A DNA stretch of 64,000 nt from Theodoxus fluviatilis (Eukaryota; Mollusca; Gastropoda; Cycloneritida; Neritidae), in the NCBI GenBank assembly GCA_034096865.1, contig JAWQFJ010026985.1:25001-89000 (forward strand). The letters run 5' to 3'. How positions within the stretch are numbered: the stretch's first letter is position 1; each line of letters opens with the position of its first letter. A program made the translations under genes and the position numbers. Below, in pieces: positions 44,461 through 58,047 of this stretch. The notes below the pieces were generated by a model. That model saw nothing but the letters and a program-made list of their open reading frames with translations. It was not told where the DNA came from and did not search any database.

Positions 44461-46184
44461 TTAAACTTGACCATTTTTGCTTGGCTCCGAGGGCTATTTT
44501 TATGAATGAGTCTGCCATCGTGCTTTAGCATAACCGTGCTAGTACATGTATCATAATAAATTTTAATACTGTGAAAGCCTATTCCTATTTGTTTTTCCAA
44601 CATATCGAACCTATCCCCTTTTCAACCTCTCTCGGTTCCCTTTTTCGTTTCCCCGCCCGCTCGGTTACACATATTTTAGACAAGATGTAAGGGAAGGAAA
44701 GGAAAGTTCCAGTGAATACTCTAGTCCCTGATACTTCATCTGATGATACCCGCTTTGTTGGTGTTCTCTACTAGCAAATGCACTGCTCGATATTCATAGA
44801 TGATAAACTTTTTATTTGGGCTAGATGCGGAGCTTCTAAAATCCCCTCAAGCGCTCGTGGGGACAATGAAGTTGTTGTAAACGGTTTAATTTCATAAGAG
44901 GAACTATGCAAACAATTTAGTTGGAAAAAACCTGGAGTAAGCAGATGTCCTGCTACTTACCTATCTTTGTTTATTATAAAGAGGTGCTAGGAAGGGGTGT
45001 TAACACTACAGAAACTTAGGCATCCTCAGGTATTAACCATATTCTATAAGTTGGTCAAGTAACCGTTAGATTAGTATGAAACCTTTTTTAAATTCGGGGG
45101 GTGGGGGACTAGATTACTATACACAAACACACTGTCTAATTTAAAGAAGTATGAGAAAAAGTAGCGCAAAATTTAAAGCTTCAGAGACAATATAGACCTG
45201 TATTCCATCGCTTTTGTATTTCATGTAACCATTGACATGGTATTTAGAATACAATTTCCCTTCTATAACTCCCATTCCCCGCTCCCCACCCCCAACCCTC
45301 AACCCCCAACCACCACCTCTGCAACAAACCAGTATTTTTTGTGAGGCTTGTTCGTTAAAAGTGCGTTTACTTTAAACAAAAATATAAATTAGCATCGCAA
45401 AAACAAAGCAAAAAAGCACAAAGCAAACACACCAGACCTTACTTAATGTTTAATGTATTTTCTCCTGTCCTATTTGCCCCGCTCAAATATTGGTTTTTAA
45501 TTCTAGCTATTGCACAAAATGATGCTACCTATTAAATCGTTTTATTTAAATGTCATTTCTTTCTTTCCTATTCCCCTACGACGAAATAAACTGTTCTAGA
45601 AAGAATACGAGATGAGTTAGCGAAAACCCCAGAAAAAATGCACAACAGAAATGTAAAATGGTGACCCCCAAGACTGAAATCATTATGATAAATCATGGTA
45701 ATCTCGTCAAAGAATGTAAAAAGATGTGACAGACTTTTTCATTCAAAAGCAATTGCAAAGTTGGTCAATGGCTTCGAAAATGGAAAAGGAAAAAAGCGGA
45801 ACTTCCATTTGAGAACTCTGCAGAGGAGGACAGCGACGACGGGGCGACGGTCTCACGCCGACCCACGTCACCAGAGAGTGACGCAAAAAGGAAGGGAGAA
45901 CACTCCAGGGCATTCAGCTTCCGTGAGGCGACATCATGGCGTCGATCCGACCCTAGCTCGGCAAGGGTGGAAAATGGACATTTTGAAAACTTTATGAAGC
46001 AGCACGTCTTTTTTCGCCTCAGACATTTAGTGTTTCCATGGGGCCGAAAAACATATTTTTCTCTCTCACGCAGATATTATCATGTCCACATCTCTTTTGA
46101 ACATGTTTTATGTTTTTGTTCTGCACACGAACTTGTCCAGCAAGTACGAAGAAATCGCCAGCGAACTTGTTCCAAGTAAGGTAG
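44461..46184. other. No recognised gene
   Basis: AT-rich unique sequence. A GC-richer stretch at about 45790-45965 encodes no recognisable domain. Confidence 0.4.
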
Positions 46185-46390
46185 CTTGGATGAATAAATG
46201 GATGAGTTTAACGGCCTGTCAGCCTTTGCAGGCTATGTAAGGCCATTCAGCACAAAACTCACGGGAATAGTTTAGAGTTAGCGCAAATCAACGCACGATG
46301 TCTGTATGTATTCGCCTCTTACGAATCACGTAGCGAGACGCGGGGGGTCTACTCTGACCCCAGCCCACAGGGGGCCAAGCAGTTCGCACG
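46185..46390 (-). repeat. Dispersed ~190-bp repeat with (ATCC)n tail, copy 3 (family A)
   Basis: TGGATGAATAAATGGATGAG then TTTAACGGCCTGTCAGCC, GGCTATGTAAGGCCATTCAG, GTTTAGAGTTAGCGCAAATC, TATTCGCCTCTTACGAATCA and GAGACGCGGGGGGTC, ending near CCCACAGGGGG. This is the best preserved full-length copy, about 200 bases. Confidence 0.75.
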
Positions 46391-46605
46391 AACAGAGGTT
46401 TTATTTCTTAACTGACTGTACTCACACGCACGTTACAGCCGGAGTTTTCTGCCCGAGGCACTCAGCTACGTGTATATCATAAGCCGTGTAGTACCGTTTA
46501 TCTACGTGGCCCAACTTTCTACTGAATTTGACCAAAGACCCTATACAATAAGATGATTCGTCCGGTCACTTCCGGTGAAATTAGGCTCACGCGCGCCACC
46601 AAGCG

Positions 46606-46837
46606 GTAGTCGTGATTAGCCGGTCAAAAATGTCGACCACGAAGAAGAAATCAAGGCAAGGAGGTGACCATTGCAGTGCGAATAACTGTGTTAACTCGCG
46701 CTATGCGTGTCCACAGAAGTCGTAGTCGTGATTAGCCGGTCAAAAATGTCGACCACGAAGAAGAAATCAAGGCAAGGAGGTGACCATTGCAGTGCGAATA
46801 ACTGTGTTAACTCGCGCTATGCGTGTCCACAGAAGTC
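46606..46837. repeat. Perfect 116-bp tandem duplication
   Basis: 46606-46721 and 46722-46837 appear identical base for base. The unit includes the 5' leader, start codon and first 31 codons of the THAP frame. Confidence 0.9.
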
Positions 46838-46870
46838 GTTTTTTCGTTTTCCGTGGAAAAATAAAGAGAG
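46746..46870 (+). pseudogene. THAP-domain transposase first exon (partial)
   Basis: Starting at the second ATG, the frame reads MSTTKKKSRQGGDHCSANNC then VNSRYACPQKSFFRFPWKNK and ER before a donor AG|GTAAGT. The C-x4-C spacing, NSR and SFFRFPW are the N-terminal half of a THAP zinc finger (C2CH type). The second Cys/His pair would lie in a further exon, which I do not find. An identical start at 46630 opens the first duplicated copy, but that frame hits TAG at the duplication junction. Internal deletion of the host transposon makes this a non-functional remnant unless spliced to sequence I did not recognise. Confidence 0.6.
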
Positions 46871-48120
46871 GTAAGTAATGGTTATATAAATGTGTTTTGA
46901 GCTAAGCGCAATAAAATACAGAACTTGAAGTGTAATCTAAATCTGCTGAACTGGTGGAGGAAGCTTGTGGCTTTTGCTTTTGTAGGTGTGCCGATATTTG
47001 TTTTCGAAAATCTGCTGATTTAGTCACGTCAGCACCTCAGTCTTATTCAGCAGTCTTGATAATGAATGATTCACGTTAGATGATAAATATCGCCTTGAGG
47101 CTTGATCACAATTGAGTGATTCTGAATCAGAGTTGAAGAGTTTTGGCAACTGAATTCATACAATTTTTGTTTGCGAAAATGTTGATGAGTATTAAATTAA
47201 TGATGCATGTGGAATTTATTATAGTGAATAATAGTGGCCAAAACATTTCATCGCAATGAATAAACGCAACCGATCATAGCAGGAATGAAAAAAAGGTCAT
47301 AAAGATAAACAAAACTTACAAACACTATGCCGGAAAGCTAGCATAATAAAATGCAAGCACGTAGGTTTTACAAACATGACAGTTGACACATGGCAACTCG
47401 CTTTGTGGAGATGAGCATTATTGAAGTTGAAAACTAGTTATGTAGTTTTCTATTAAATTTGTTGATACAGTGGAGTCCACTTATAGTGAACTCTGTTATT
47501 GTGGTTTTCCTGTTATTGTGAACAGTTTTTAATTTGGTTGTCTATTTGCACGTGACCATGTATCTAGTGCCCAGGCTATTTGCACGTGACCGTATATCAA
47601 GTGACCATGCAGGCTGTTTACACGGCAAGTTATTTTCACCGCAAGCAATACGGAAATCATGAAATCTGCATTTTTTGCTTACAATATCTGTTTGTGTTTC
47701 CCTACTACAGTAGATCTATGCAATTCTATAGTAATAAACATAATATTACACGGCATGAGCCATGACCGTACTCAGTAAATCCTTCTATCTCGCTACTATC
47801 GCAGCGAGCGGCTCGGCCAGCAAAAGTAGGCCTACAGATACTGTGTTTACAGACAGAAGGATTTTTCTTCACCAGCCTTTGTTTAGTTATCGATATTTAA
47901 TTCAAAAACTTGCAATATAACAATATAATATAATATAAAAATGATTAATTCTCATTACGATTTATGTTGTGGGTATGTGGAAGATTGTCTTCCTTGACTC
48001 GAGCGTCACGATTTCCGCTTGGGGCGTCTCGGTCGAAAGCTATTTATAGTTCTCGGCTCCGTCATCATGCTTTATATAGGCCGAGTGCCTAACGAATCAT
48101 CTGATTGTATAGGGTCTTTG

Positions 48121-48838
48121 CTTTGACTTCGACCCACACCTTCATTTGAATGATGTGACGAATTAAATGCACTGTTGGTGTATTCTACCTAGAGCTTGAG
48201 AAATTCGTCACGTTGTTTGTTTACAGTTTCTTCGAATGTGCGTCGGTAATTCTCAAAATTAAAGTTTTGCTTGCGAGTCGAGAAGGAAAAGGTTGTTTGT
48301 GCGCCCCGCTGCTGATTGTTTTCTCTCCAAACGCGCGTATATAGAGACCCTGACTTCGGGAGCTTTCGACATCTTCGGACGTGACGTCAGCAGTCGCGAG
48401 GTCCTTTGGATAACGCTGGTCACCATTTTTCTTGTTCGATTCGTATTAAAAACGATGAAGTTTAGGAATACTGAGGCCTAGTCAAAGAAACTGTTGCAAG
48501 AAAACAGTATCAATTTATCAATACTACTTGTTTGCCAAATGAATAGTTCGCTGAAATCGCTCATTTAAAATGTTAAAAATTGACCGCAGATTCATTCCAG
48601 TGTCAATCTCGTAAATTCAAAATCTCCCATGCGGTTTGCCGTAATGTTTACAGAACAGAATGAGGAAAATAGCTGAGCCGAAAAACGTTGTCTTCAACTT
48701 CGCATCGCATTGCCTCTAGAGTTTTGACACTGAGTATGAGATTGTGTAAGAGACATGCCTTTCGCTAGCCTCATTTCTTTGGAGAACAGCAGTGCGTGCG
48801 ATCACTGAATCAGTTTGTTTTCGTTACTAGATCTAGCG
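48121..48838. other. No recognised gene
   Basis: Short frames only. Confidence 0.4.
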
Positions 48839-49197
48839 AAATGTCGACCACATGGCAAATATGATATCTTGAAAGTGAACCAGTCCTAGCATGAACAAAG
48901 AAATAAAAAGAAGTCGAGGCAACATGTAAAGAACACCAGGTCGCTGAACGTTACAGGTGAGGTTACGGTTTCATTAACGTGACTGAAGTTATAAACTAAT
49001 TATCTCTTTCCCTGGCCTTTTGCCTCTATCCGTCCACAGCAATTCTGAAGTGGCCTGTGACAACTGTCACATCTCTGAGCAATAGAATGGAAGCAAGTAT
49101 TTGTTTCTTATTCAATGACCTTTTATCATTTGTGCATTAAAAAAGGTTATGCACAGCTTTAAAAGGATGAAGATTAATAGTTGCCTCTTTTAAAGAC

Positions 49198-49530
<333 letters not shown>

Positions 49531-49997
49531 TTAGTCACCTACATGAATTGTTATGTTTGTCAAATAGATGATTTGGAAAAGCACATAATACACATTATTA
49601 TAATTTATAGAGTGTATGTATGAGAACAATAAAGCACAATTTCTTAGGAACATCATCCTCTGAAATCCGGATGTCCATATAATGTGGACTTAGTGAAGGA
49701 TGGAACTTATTTAATTTAATGCATAGTAGCTATTCAGTTAGAGTCTGCATATGTTACTTTAATCTTTATTATTATCATCATTTCCCTCTCAGTTCTCATC
49801 AAGGGGCATGCATGGTCTCTACAAAGTTAGTGATGATTTTGTTTGCTTTTTTCTCCAAATAAATCAAAATGATTGCATCTCCTTCATCAACTGCAAACTG
49901 AGTGTCTTTTTCTTCAGTGTTGTCAACTCTCACAATGATCTCTGTCTTCCTGTCTGTCATTCCCCATCCTACCTCAATCCTTTCATTCTCTCTGTCT

Positions 49998-50566
<569 letters not shown>

Positions 50567-50920
50567 CAAATATCTTAAAAAGAGGCAACTATTAATCTTC
50601 ATCCTTTTGAAGCTGTGCATAACCTTTTTTTAATGCACAAATGATAAAAGGGCATTGAATAAGAAACAAATACTTGCTTCCATTCTATTGCTCAGAGATG
50701 TGACAGTTGTCACAGGCCACTTCAGAATTGCTGTGGACGGATAGAGGCAAAAGGCCAGGGAAAGAGCTAATTAGTTTATAACTTCAGTCACGTTAATGAA
50801 ACCGTTACCTCACCTGTAACGTCCAGCGACCTGGTGTTCTTTACATGTTGCCTCGACTTCTTTTCTTTCTTTTTTCATGCTAGGCCTGGTTCACTTTCAT
50901 TCGCCATGTGGTCGACATTT

Positions 50921-52328
50921 GGAGGAATGGAGGGGACAGCTTCGCTATCCTTTGCGTTACAGCGTCCAATGCGCTTTTGCCTAGATATTGGTGCCAACAC
51001 CGTAACAAAACGAGACAACAATTGATTCAGAATTGTATAATGTAAGACCACTTGGGACGGGGTTCTGTCTACAGAAGGCAGAGAAATGTTGGAGTGTGTG
51101 GCTCTTTAGAGGGCAATTCACGAAAATAGTGTATCGCTAATCGTCACCGAAGTCCTGTTGCACGCCTGGGCTTCAACCAAAGCTGCACTAAAGAGTAAAT
51201 ATCATCTAATCTATTTCTAGGATCGATCTACGTTTGGTGGGCTACACGCTCCTCTCGCCTGCCTTTGGGTTACCGAGTAGAGTGCAAGGGAAACAAGCGC
51301 AGATTCAGCTGCGAGCAATGGAAAGAGATGGACGATGTGGAGTAATCTTCATTTTCCAATCGATTTATTACCATATGCTTGCGTCTGTGTGCACTACTGG
51401 GTGCACACAAAGTAAAAATTGTCTGTTTTTCTTTACATCTGCGCTGATGACATTTTTGTCACCGTTCGTGTGCAGAAAAGAGTAACTTTAATGGTATAAA
51501 AACATGGACTGACCGCCGAGATAAAGTGCAATACGTGCTTACAATTCTCTTATATTCATTGTCCTTACAATTTCAGAAATCTAAAATGATATTTTTTGAA
51601 CGAATTTACAACAAGAGGGGATGTTAACTTTGATGTTGACTCCTGCTGAATATGGAAGTCGAGCGGTTGCGACTATATGATATACATGTGATGACAAGAA
51701 AAACCCAACTCGGCCTATATCCCCATTTAGATTACTTATTTTCAGATACTGTAATCATGGAGAGCAGTATGGCACTCAAAGCTGGTGGAATTCGTTGCGA
51801 GCCTCCAAGAAGATGCCGTCGACCCGAAGATGAGATGAGAGGTGTCCTTGCGATATGTCGAGACCGAAAGAGGCTGTCCTTCCACACATGAACTTTTTAT
51901 TTCCATAAAAAGGCGTAACAATGTCAGGGGTCAATGTTGGTGGTGACTCGCGGTGTGAATCCTCATTGTTAAGGAAAACTTCCAGCCCCAGGGCTAATAA
52001 GATGTTAACGTAACACTACAAAACACACTAGAGGATGTAGATAAATACAGGTTTATTAAACTAAAACGCTTGTGCTGACAAATTCACGATCAAACTACAA
52101 ATATAAACAGCGCAGAAATTCAACTACAGGCACTGCCGGCCCCACACATCGCGAAACAAATCAAGCAAGCAAATGTAAAACCACAACAGCAATAAAACAA
52201 AACGAAAACAGGCATTGGTGACTTAAATTTAATAGCCTGCGCACAGTAAATTGACAATTACAACAAAAAAACCAAGTCCGACAAACCACAGCAGACACCT
52301 TGCTCCCAACGCCGCACAACAGAACATA
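50921..52328. other. No recognised gene
   Basis: Short frames only, including one of 79 codons at 51652-51891 with no recognisable domain. Confidence 0.4.
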
Positions 52329-54076
52329 TGGATGCATTGATGGATGGATGGATGGATGCATGGATGGATGGATGGATGGATGGATGGATGGATGGATGGA
52401 TGGATGGATGGATGGATGGATGGATGGATGGATGGATGGATGGATGGATGGATGGATGGATGGATGGATGGATGGATGGATGGATGGATGGATGGATGGA
52501 TGGATGGATGAGATGGATGGATGGATGGATGGATGGATGGATGGATGGATGGATGGATGGATGGATGGATGGATGGATGGATGGATGGATGGATGGATGG
52601 ATAGATGGATGGATAGATGGATGAGATGGATGGATGGATGGATGCAGGGATGCAGGGATGGATGGATGGATGGATGGATGAATGGATGGATGCATGGATG
52701 GATGCATGGATGGATGGATGGATGCATGGATGGATGGATGGATGAATGGATAGATGGATGGATGCACGGATGGATGGATGGATGGATGGATGGATGGATG
52801 GATGGATGGATGGATGGATGGATGGATGGATGGATGGATGGATGGATGGATGGATGGATGGATGGATGGATGGATGGATGGATGGATGGATGGATGGATG
52901 GATGCATGCATGGATGCATGAATGGATGAATGCATGGATGCATGGATGGATGGATGCCTGGATGGATGCGAGGATGGATGCATGGATGGATGGATGCATG
53001 GATGGATGGATGGATGGATGCATGGATGGATGAATGGATGGATGGATGCATGGATGGATGGATGGATGTATGCATGGATGGATGGATGGATGGATGGATG
53101 GATGCATGGATGGATTGATGGATGGATGGATGGATGGATGCATGGATGCATGGATGGATTGATGGATGGATGGATGGATGCATGGATGGATGGATGCATG
53201 GATGGATGGATGCATGGATGCATGGATGGATGGATGCCTGGATGGATGGATGCATGGATGGATGGATGAATGCATGGATGCATGGATGGATGGATGCCTG
53301 GATGGATGGATGGATGGATGGATGCATGGATGAATGGATGCATGGATGGATGGATAGATGGATAGATGGATGAAATGGATGGATGCATGGATGGATGCAT
53401 GGATGGATGCATGGATGGATAGATGGATAGATGGATGAAATGGATGGTGGATGGATGGATGGATGGATGGTGGATGGATGGATGGATAGATGGATGGATG
53501 GGTGGATGGTGGATGGATGGATGGTGGATGGATGGATGGATGGATGGATTGATGGATAGATGTATGAGATGGATGGTGGATGGATGGATGGATGGATGGT
53601 GGATGGATGGATGGATAGATGGATGAGATGGATGGATGGATGGATGGATGGTGGATGGATGGATGGATAGATGGATAGATGGATAGATGGATGAGATGGA
53701 TGGATGGATGGATGGATGGATGGATGGATGGATGGATGGATGGATGGATGGATGGATGGATGGATGGATGGATGGATGGATGGATGGATGGATGGATGGA
53801 TGGATGGATGGATGGATGGATGGATGGATGGATGGATGGATGCATGCATGGATGGATGGATGGATGAGATGGATGGATGGATGGATGGATGGAATGATGG
53901 ATGGATGGATGGATGGATGGATGGATGGATGGATGGATGGATGGATGGATGGATGGATGGATGGATGGATGGATGGATGGATGGATGGATGGATGGATGG
54001 ATGGATGGATGGATGGATGGATGGATGGATGGATGGATGGATGGATGGATGAGATGAATGGATGGATGGATGGATG
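52329..54076. repeat. About 1.75-kb (GGAT)n microsatellite
   Basis: Near-continuous GGAT tetranucleotides with structured interruptions: GATGCATGGA and GGATGAATGG variants (52640-53410), GGATAGATGG, and a higher-order block GATGGTGGATGGATGG (53430-53690). The long Ile-His-Pro-Ser and Met-Asp-Gly-Trp frames on the two strands are artefacts. Its right end is the ATCC tail of the family A repeat at 54077. Confidence 0.97.
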
Positions 54077-54260
54077 GAGTTTTACGGCCTACCAGCCGTT
54101 GTAAGCTATGTAAGGCCATTGAGCAAGAAAATCACTAGAATAGTTTTAGAGTAAGCGCAAGTCAAGTCATGATGATCCTAGCTATTCGCCTCTTGCGCAA
54201 CATGTTCACGGCACACCACCGTCTACCACCAAAGACTGCACACCCAATCTTCCCACAGCG
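54077..54260 (-). repeat. Dispersed ~190-bp repeat with (ATCC)n tail, copy 4 (family A)
   Basis: GAGTTTTACGGCCTACCAGCC, AAGCTATGTAAGGCCATTGAG, AAAATCACTAGAATAG and TATTCGCCTCTTGCG follow the GGAT array. On the minus strand the GGAT array is therefore this element's (ATCC)n tail, greatly expanded. The 5' part of the element is diverged after about 54200. Confidence 0.75.
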
Positions 54261-55805
54261 AGACGCTCAGCAATGGTGTACTTATAAAAATAATACATGT
54301 GAACCTTTACCACCGAAACCCACAGATTAAGAAAACACATTCAAAACTGCCAGAACGTTTGGTTCAGTAGGTCCAAGGAGTGTAGAAGCCACAGACAAAA
54401 GACGGCAGCCTGTGGACAGTGAACAATGAACAGCAGCCTGGACAGTAAATGTGCATAGCAGACTGGAAATATTGGATAGTAGACTATGAGCTATGGATAT
54501 GAAATGAAAAAACAGAACACCCACTTTACCATTCCATCTCCACTTGTTCACAACAGTGTACAACAATAGAAACTGACAAGACCTGTGTAAAACGCGTGGA
54601 TAAACCTGGTATAAAAGAATGTGCGAGCACTGGTCCTGCGATTCAAGAGAGTCCAAATATCCAGTGAAGAACACAAATGGTGCCACTGTTGAACAGGGTG
54701 TAGCTGAACTTGCTACAAAACACAGGAAAACACTTCTTCCAGCCCCCAACTATTATCAGTCGGCCCAGAGATTTCATGTCCCAATGGGAAAACCTCGCAC
54801 CCAGGACGCCAAAATCACGCAAATGATGAACCCGGGTAAAACAATCGTTTACATTAGAGAAATCACCGCCCACGTTCCGTGACAATCCGATAAATTATTC
54901 TGAATTGCTCCAAACTATCTTGGACTTAAGAGCATTGCATATGCACAGAGTCTCTTAACACAAACACGAGAAATACAATAAATTTATTCAAAAATTCTTA
55001 AACCTATAAAGGCCTAAACACACTCAATGCTTTTTGTAAACTTGTATAGCAAAATATCTTGCAATATATGCATATACGCCCTGAGGCCAGCAAAATCATG
55101 TGCAACACATGTAATTCTTTCAAGATGCCTAGCGCTCGATGGTGTTTGGTGGTGATCGACTCTTGAACGGCTTGCTATTGCGAAGCACCATCGAGCGCTC
55201 GAGCGCCCGCCGTGGAGGAACTACGTGTGTAGATCCAAAACGGCTGCTTTTGAAGATTGGAAGAATTCACTATTAAAATGTGCGCATTGACACACATTTT
55301 GAACCAAGTTGTGCGAGACGTTTCACGAAGTTAGGATAATGTGTTGTTCTTTTCCTTTTTTAAAGAATACGTGCTTTGAATAAATTACCTGGCAAGATGC
55401 GAGCAATAATATTGCGAAAGAATTCTAAAACGTTCGAAGGGATGTAACTCTATAGCTTACATTAGCCCTCAGTTTATGTAACCTCCCTTGATGTAAGTTT
55501 CGATAATTTCTTGCTTACGCTGTAAGTCTGCCAGAATTTTCTATTTAAACGGTGCCGAACTTTGATGCTCAGCTGCAGCATAATATATACTTTATCAGCT
55601 TCCACAAGGGACAACCAATCTGCAGCCGCTGGTTCGCGCATTAGGTTGAAAAGCGCACACATAAAAAACATTCCGCGACGATGAGAATGCATTGCGGAAG
55701 CCATCTTGGTAGGCGCTCGGTCAAGTAAAGTCGTTCAACAGTAACTATTTTGCTTCGCCGAGCGCTCGATGTCTTGATCGAACTAATGCTTAAATGTTCT
55801 GAGGT
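54261..55805. other. No recognised gene; small hairpin at 55133-55201
   Basis: AGCGCTCGATGGTG (about 55133) and CACCATCGAGCGCT (about 55186) form an inverted pair; GAGCGCTCGAT recurs at about 55759, so the two may be ends of a small element. Nothing else is recognised. Confidence 0.35.
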
Positions 55806-56390
55806 CACGTAGCGAGCGAATGCTTTGTAAGGAGCAAAAAAGTCGACCGTGCAAAAAAGTCGCCGGAAGTCATCAGAGAGTCACCTCCCCTGTTGCTATT
55901 TTTATAGACTCCGCTATCGCAAGTGTTTTTGTGAGAAATCTCTCCTGGCAAGCGACGAATTTGTTGCTGTATGGACTATTATTACAGGTGGGTTGTTGTT
56001 ATTCATTTGCAAACTACGTCGCGTGCAAAAGATTCGCCCATGCAAAAGAGACGGCGAAGTCATAAGAGATTTTCCCCCCTTGTTGCCATTCGATAGAGAC
56101 TCCGCTGATTGCATGTTTTTGTGGAAAATCTCTCCCGACAACCGACGGATTTTCTGCTGTACGAGCTATTTTTGCACGTGAAGTGTTTTTATTCATCCTG
56201 TATATCACAGTTGCACGCCATGGTACATAGATTTCCCACAAAAACACGTGTGATCAGCAGAGTCTATTAATTTGCCAAATAGCAACTAGAGAGGTAAATT
56301 ACTGATGACCTCCGACATCTCTTTTGCATGGGCGATTTTTTTTGCGCGCTACGTAATTTCCAGAATGAATATAAACAACCCACCTGCAAA
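55806..56390. mobile_element. Foldback MITE-like cluster
   Basis: A roughly 150-base module (ACGTAGCGCGC, then CGCCCATGCAAAAGAGA, GTCATCAGAGAGTCACCTCC, TTGCTAT, ATAGACTCCGCTGATCGCA, GTGTTTTTGTG) occurs at about 55806-55985 and 56018-56125 in the forward direction, and at about 56225-56388 inverted. CAGGTGGGTTGTT at 55986 pairs with AACAACCCACCTG at 56373, so the right two copies form a foldback. A further partial copy is at 57898-57955. Confidence 0.6.
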
Positions 56391-56397
56391 ACTAGCT

Positions 56398-56794
56398 CCA
56401 ACATTTATACTGATAGCTTATCCTAGAAGAATTTGAGTCTATCTAAGTGCACGGAACTATATCATTATCGTTATCTGGTTAAGTACTAGACCCAGAAAGA
56501 TCTACAGTTTGTTTGGTTGCTTCGGTTGATGAGAGGAGCGTGAAGCGGGGGTGTATGCCAATCTCTTACTCGATCTCAAAATCCACTCCGGGATACACTC
56601 GAATTCTAAATAATTTTTCATTCCTTAACCTGGAGAAGGCAACAGCTTATCTACTGATTTGAATTTGAAGACAGTTTAAACATTGTAATCATCGACATTT
56701 AGTTAGCGAGTTCACATTGTGTACGTTATGCGCTTGTAATCACCAATGCCACTTTTCTGTTCACAGTTATGTGTAAATGTATCCTTGCAGACTG
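56398..56794 (+). repeat. Left long terminal inverted repeat (397 bp)
   Basis: Pairs with 60635-61031. Includes ATCCACTCCGGGATACACTC and AAAGATCTACAGTTTGTTTG, both found reverse-complemented in the right arm. Confidence 0.9.
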
Positions 56795-57897
56795 AAGCTG
56801 CTTACAAGGAAGACAATTCAGTTCAGTCAGTTAGTTAAGGATTTTTGTCAATTATTGTAATCGGATGGAAATTTCCATAGACTTTTAAAATCCCGACTTC
56901 TACCAGTGATGGTTCATCTCTTTGACCTAACGATTAATTGAGTCTATAACTTGGTGCTTCATTGCATCGCAACTCACCGAAACTGTTCTGACAGGCGCAG
57001 GCTCCGCCATTTTTATGACGTGTTTCAGGGCATGCGAGCTCACCTAGCGCACACCTCTGCTGCTATTGGATGATATCAGCATTCCCGCGCTTTCTGCTGC
57101 TATTGGATGATATCAGCATTCCTGCGCTTTCTCCAGAGGACGTGCGTCATCCAGAACTGGCTCTAACGGGCGGGTAGAGATCATACAAGATAGTATCGAC
57201 CCCAATAAAGGCGAGAGATACGATGCAAACGTACCCCCTTGACAGGAATATGCACCAGACAGCATGCCATATTTTTGCTGCTTCTTATGACACAAGGTTG
57301 ATGAAGAGTAGTGGTGCGTGCACGACTTATTAAGAGAAGCAGCAGGAAAAGCACATGCTTTTCTGTAACATTTATGTCATGGTCGTAATGATCTTGTCAC
57401 AATTTTGTTTTATTTGAAAGACATCCTCCCCTGCCTCCCTGTAAATAACTGTCACTGATCAATTTTGCACAGGAAAAAGTAGGCAATTCCGTGAGAGCAT
57501 CTATGCATCATCTCATGAAAAATGCTAGAAGTTACTTGCAATACTGAATGTAATATTTATTTACGATATGAAGTTGTGTTTCTTTTGAATAGGTTATCAG
57601 TATGGTTTTTGCTATTTCACTAGTGAATAACGTCACCGAATTTTGGACATACGGATACTCTGCATTATGCAACAGAATGATAACTTAAAGTATCTCGACT
57701 CAAATTGGCAGATGGCCGGATCGTCTTCATAAACTTATTTTTGGCCTGTGTTGGAGTTCGTCGGTGTGAGCGTACATATCTGATTGTTTTTGTAATGTGT
57801 TCGTGTTGTGGTTTGGTTGTTTCACAGAGTTCTTTTGCTTCAGAAGTTTGCGTTGTCGGTTTGGCAGTTTGATTAATTATCAACAAGTTAAAATAAG

Positions 57898-57955
57898 CAT
57901 GTAGCGTGCCAAAATGTCGTCGGAAGTCATCAGAGAGTCACCTCCCCTGTTGCTA
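57898..57955 (+). repeat. Partial copy of the 55.8-kb MITE module
   Basis: ATGTAGCGTGCCAAAA, then CGGAAGTCATCAGAGAGTCA and CCTCCCCTGTTGCTAT, matching 55807-55905. It ends abruptly about 90 bases before the THAP start codon. Confidence 0.7.
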
Positions 57956-58047
57956 TAGCACTGTCTCGAAACACGGTTGAGTGAGAGTTATCCGTCCTTG
58001 CGCTAGCATACGTAAACAGCCAGGGAAGGTTCCGGTTTGCGACCAAC

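Larger units (their letters stand above)
46533..48120. mobile_element. 1.6-kb DNA transposon with 28-bp TIRs carrying a THAP exon
   Basis: Left terminus 46533-46560 (CAAAGACCCTATACAAT then AAGATGATTCG) and right terminus 48093-48120 are inverted copies with one mismatch. A candidate target duplication TTTGAC lies next to both ends (just left of 46533 and just right of 48121). Inside is a THAP-domain first exon; no transposase catalytic region is visible, so this is an internally deleted, non-autonomous copy. THAP domains are the DNA-binding part of P-element, Kolobok and ISL2EU-type transposases; which superfamily this is cannot be decided here. Confidence 0.7.

Noticed and set aside
47470..47530. 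Possible Tc1/pogo-type terminus (CAGTGGAGTCCACTTATAGTG)
   Set aside because: Resembles pogo/Tigger ends, but no inverted partner or transposase was found nearby.
52161..54119. 652-codon frame of Ile-His-Pro-Ser repeats on the minus strand
   Set aside because: It is a direct translation of the GGAT microsatellite; no signal, domain or codon-use evidence for a gene.
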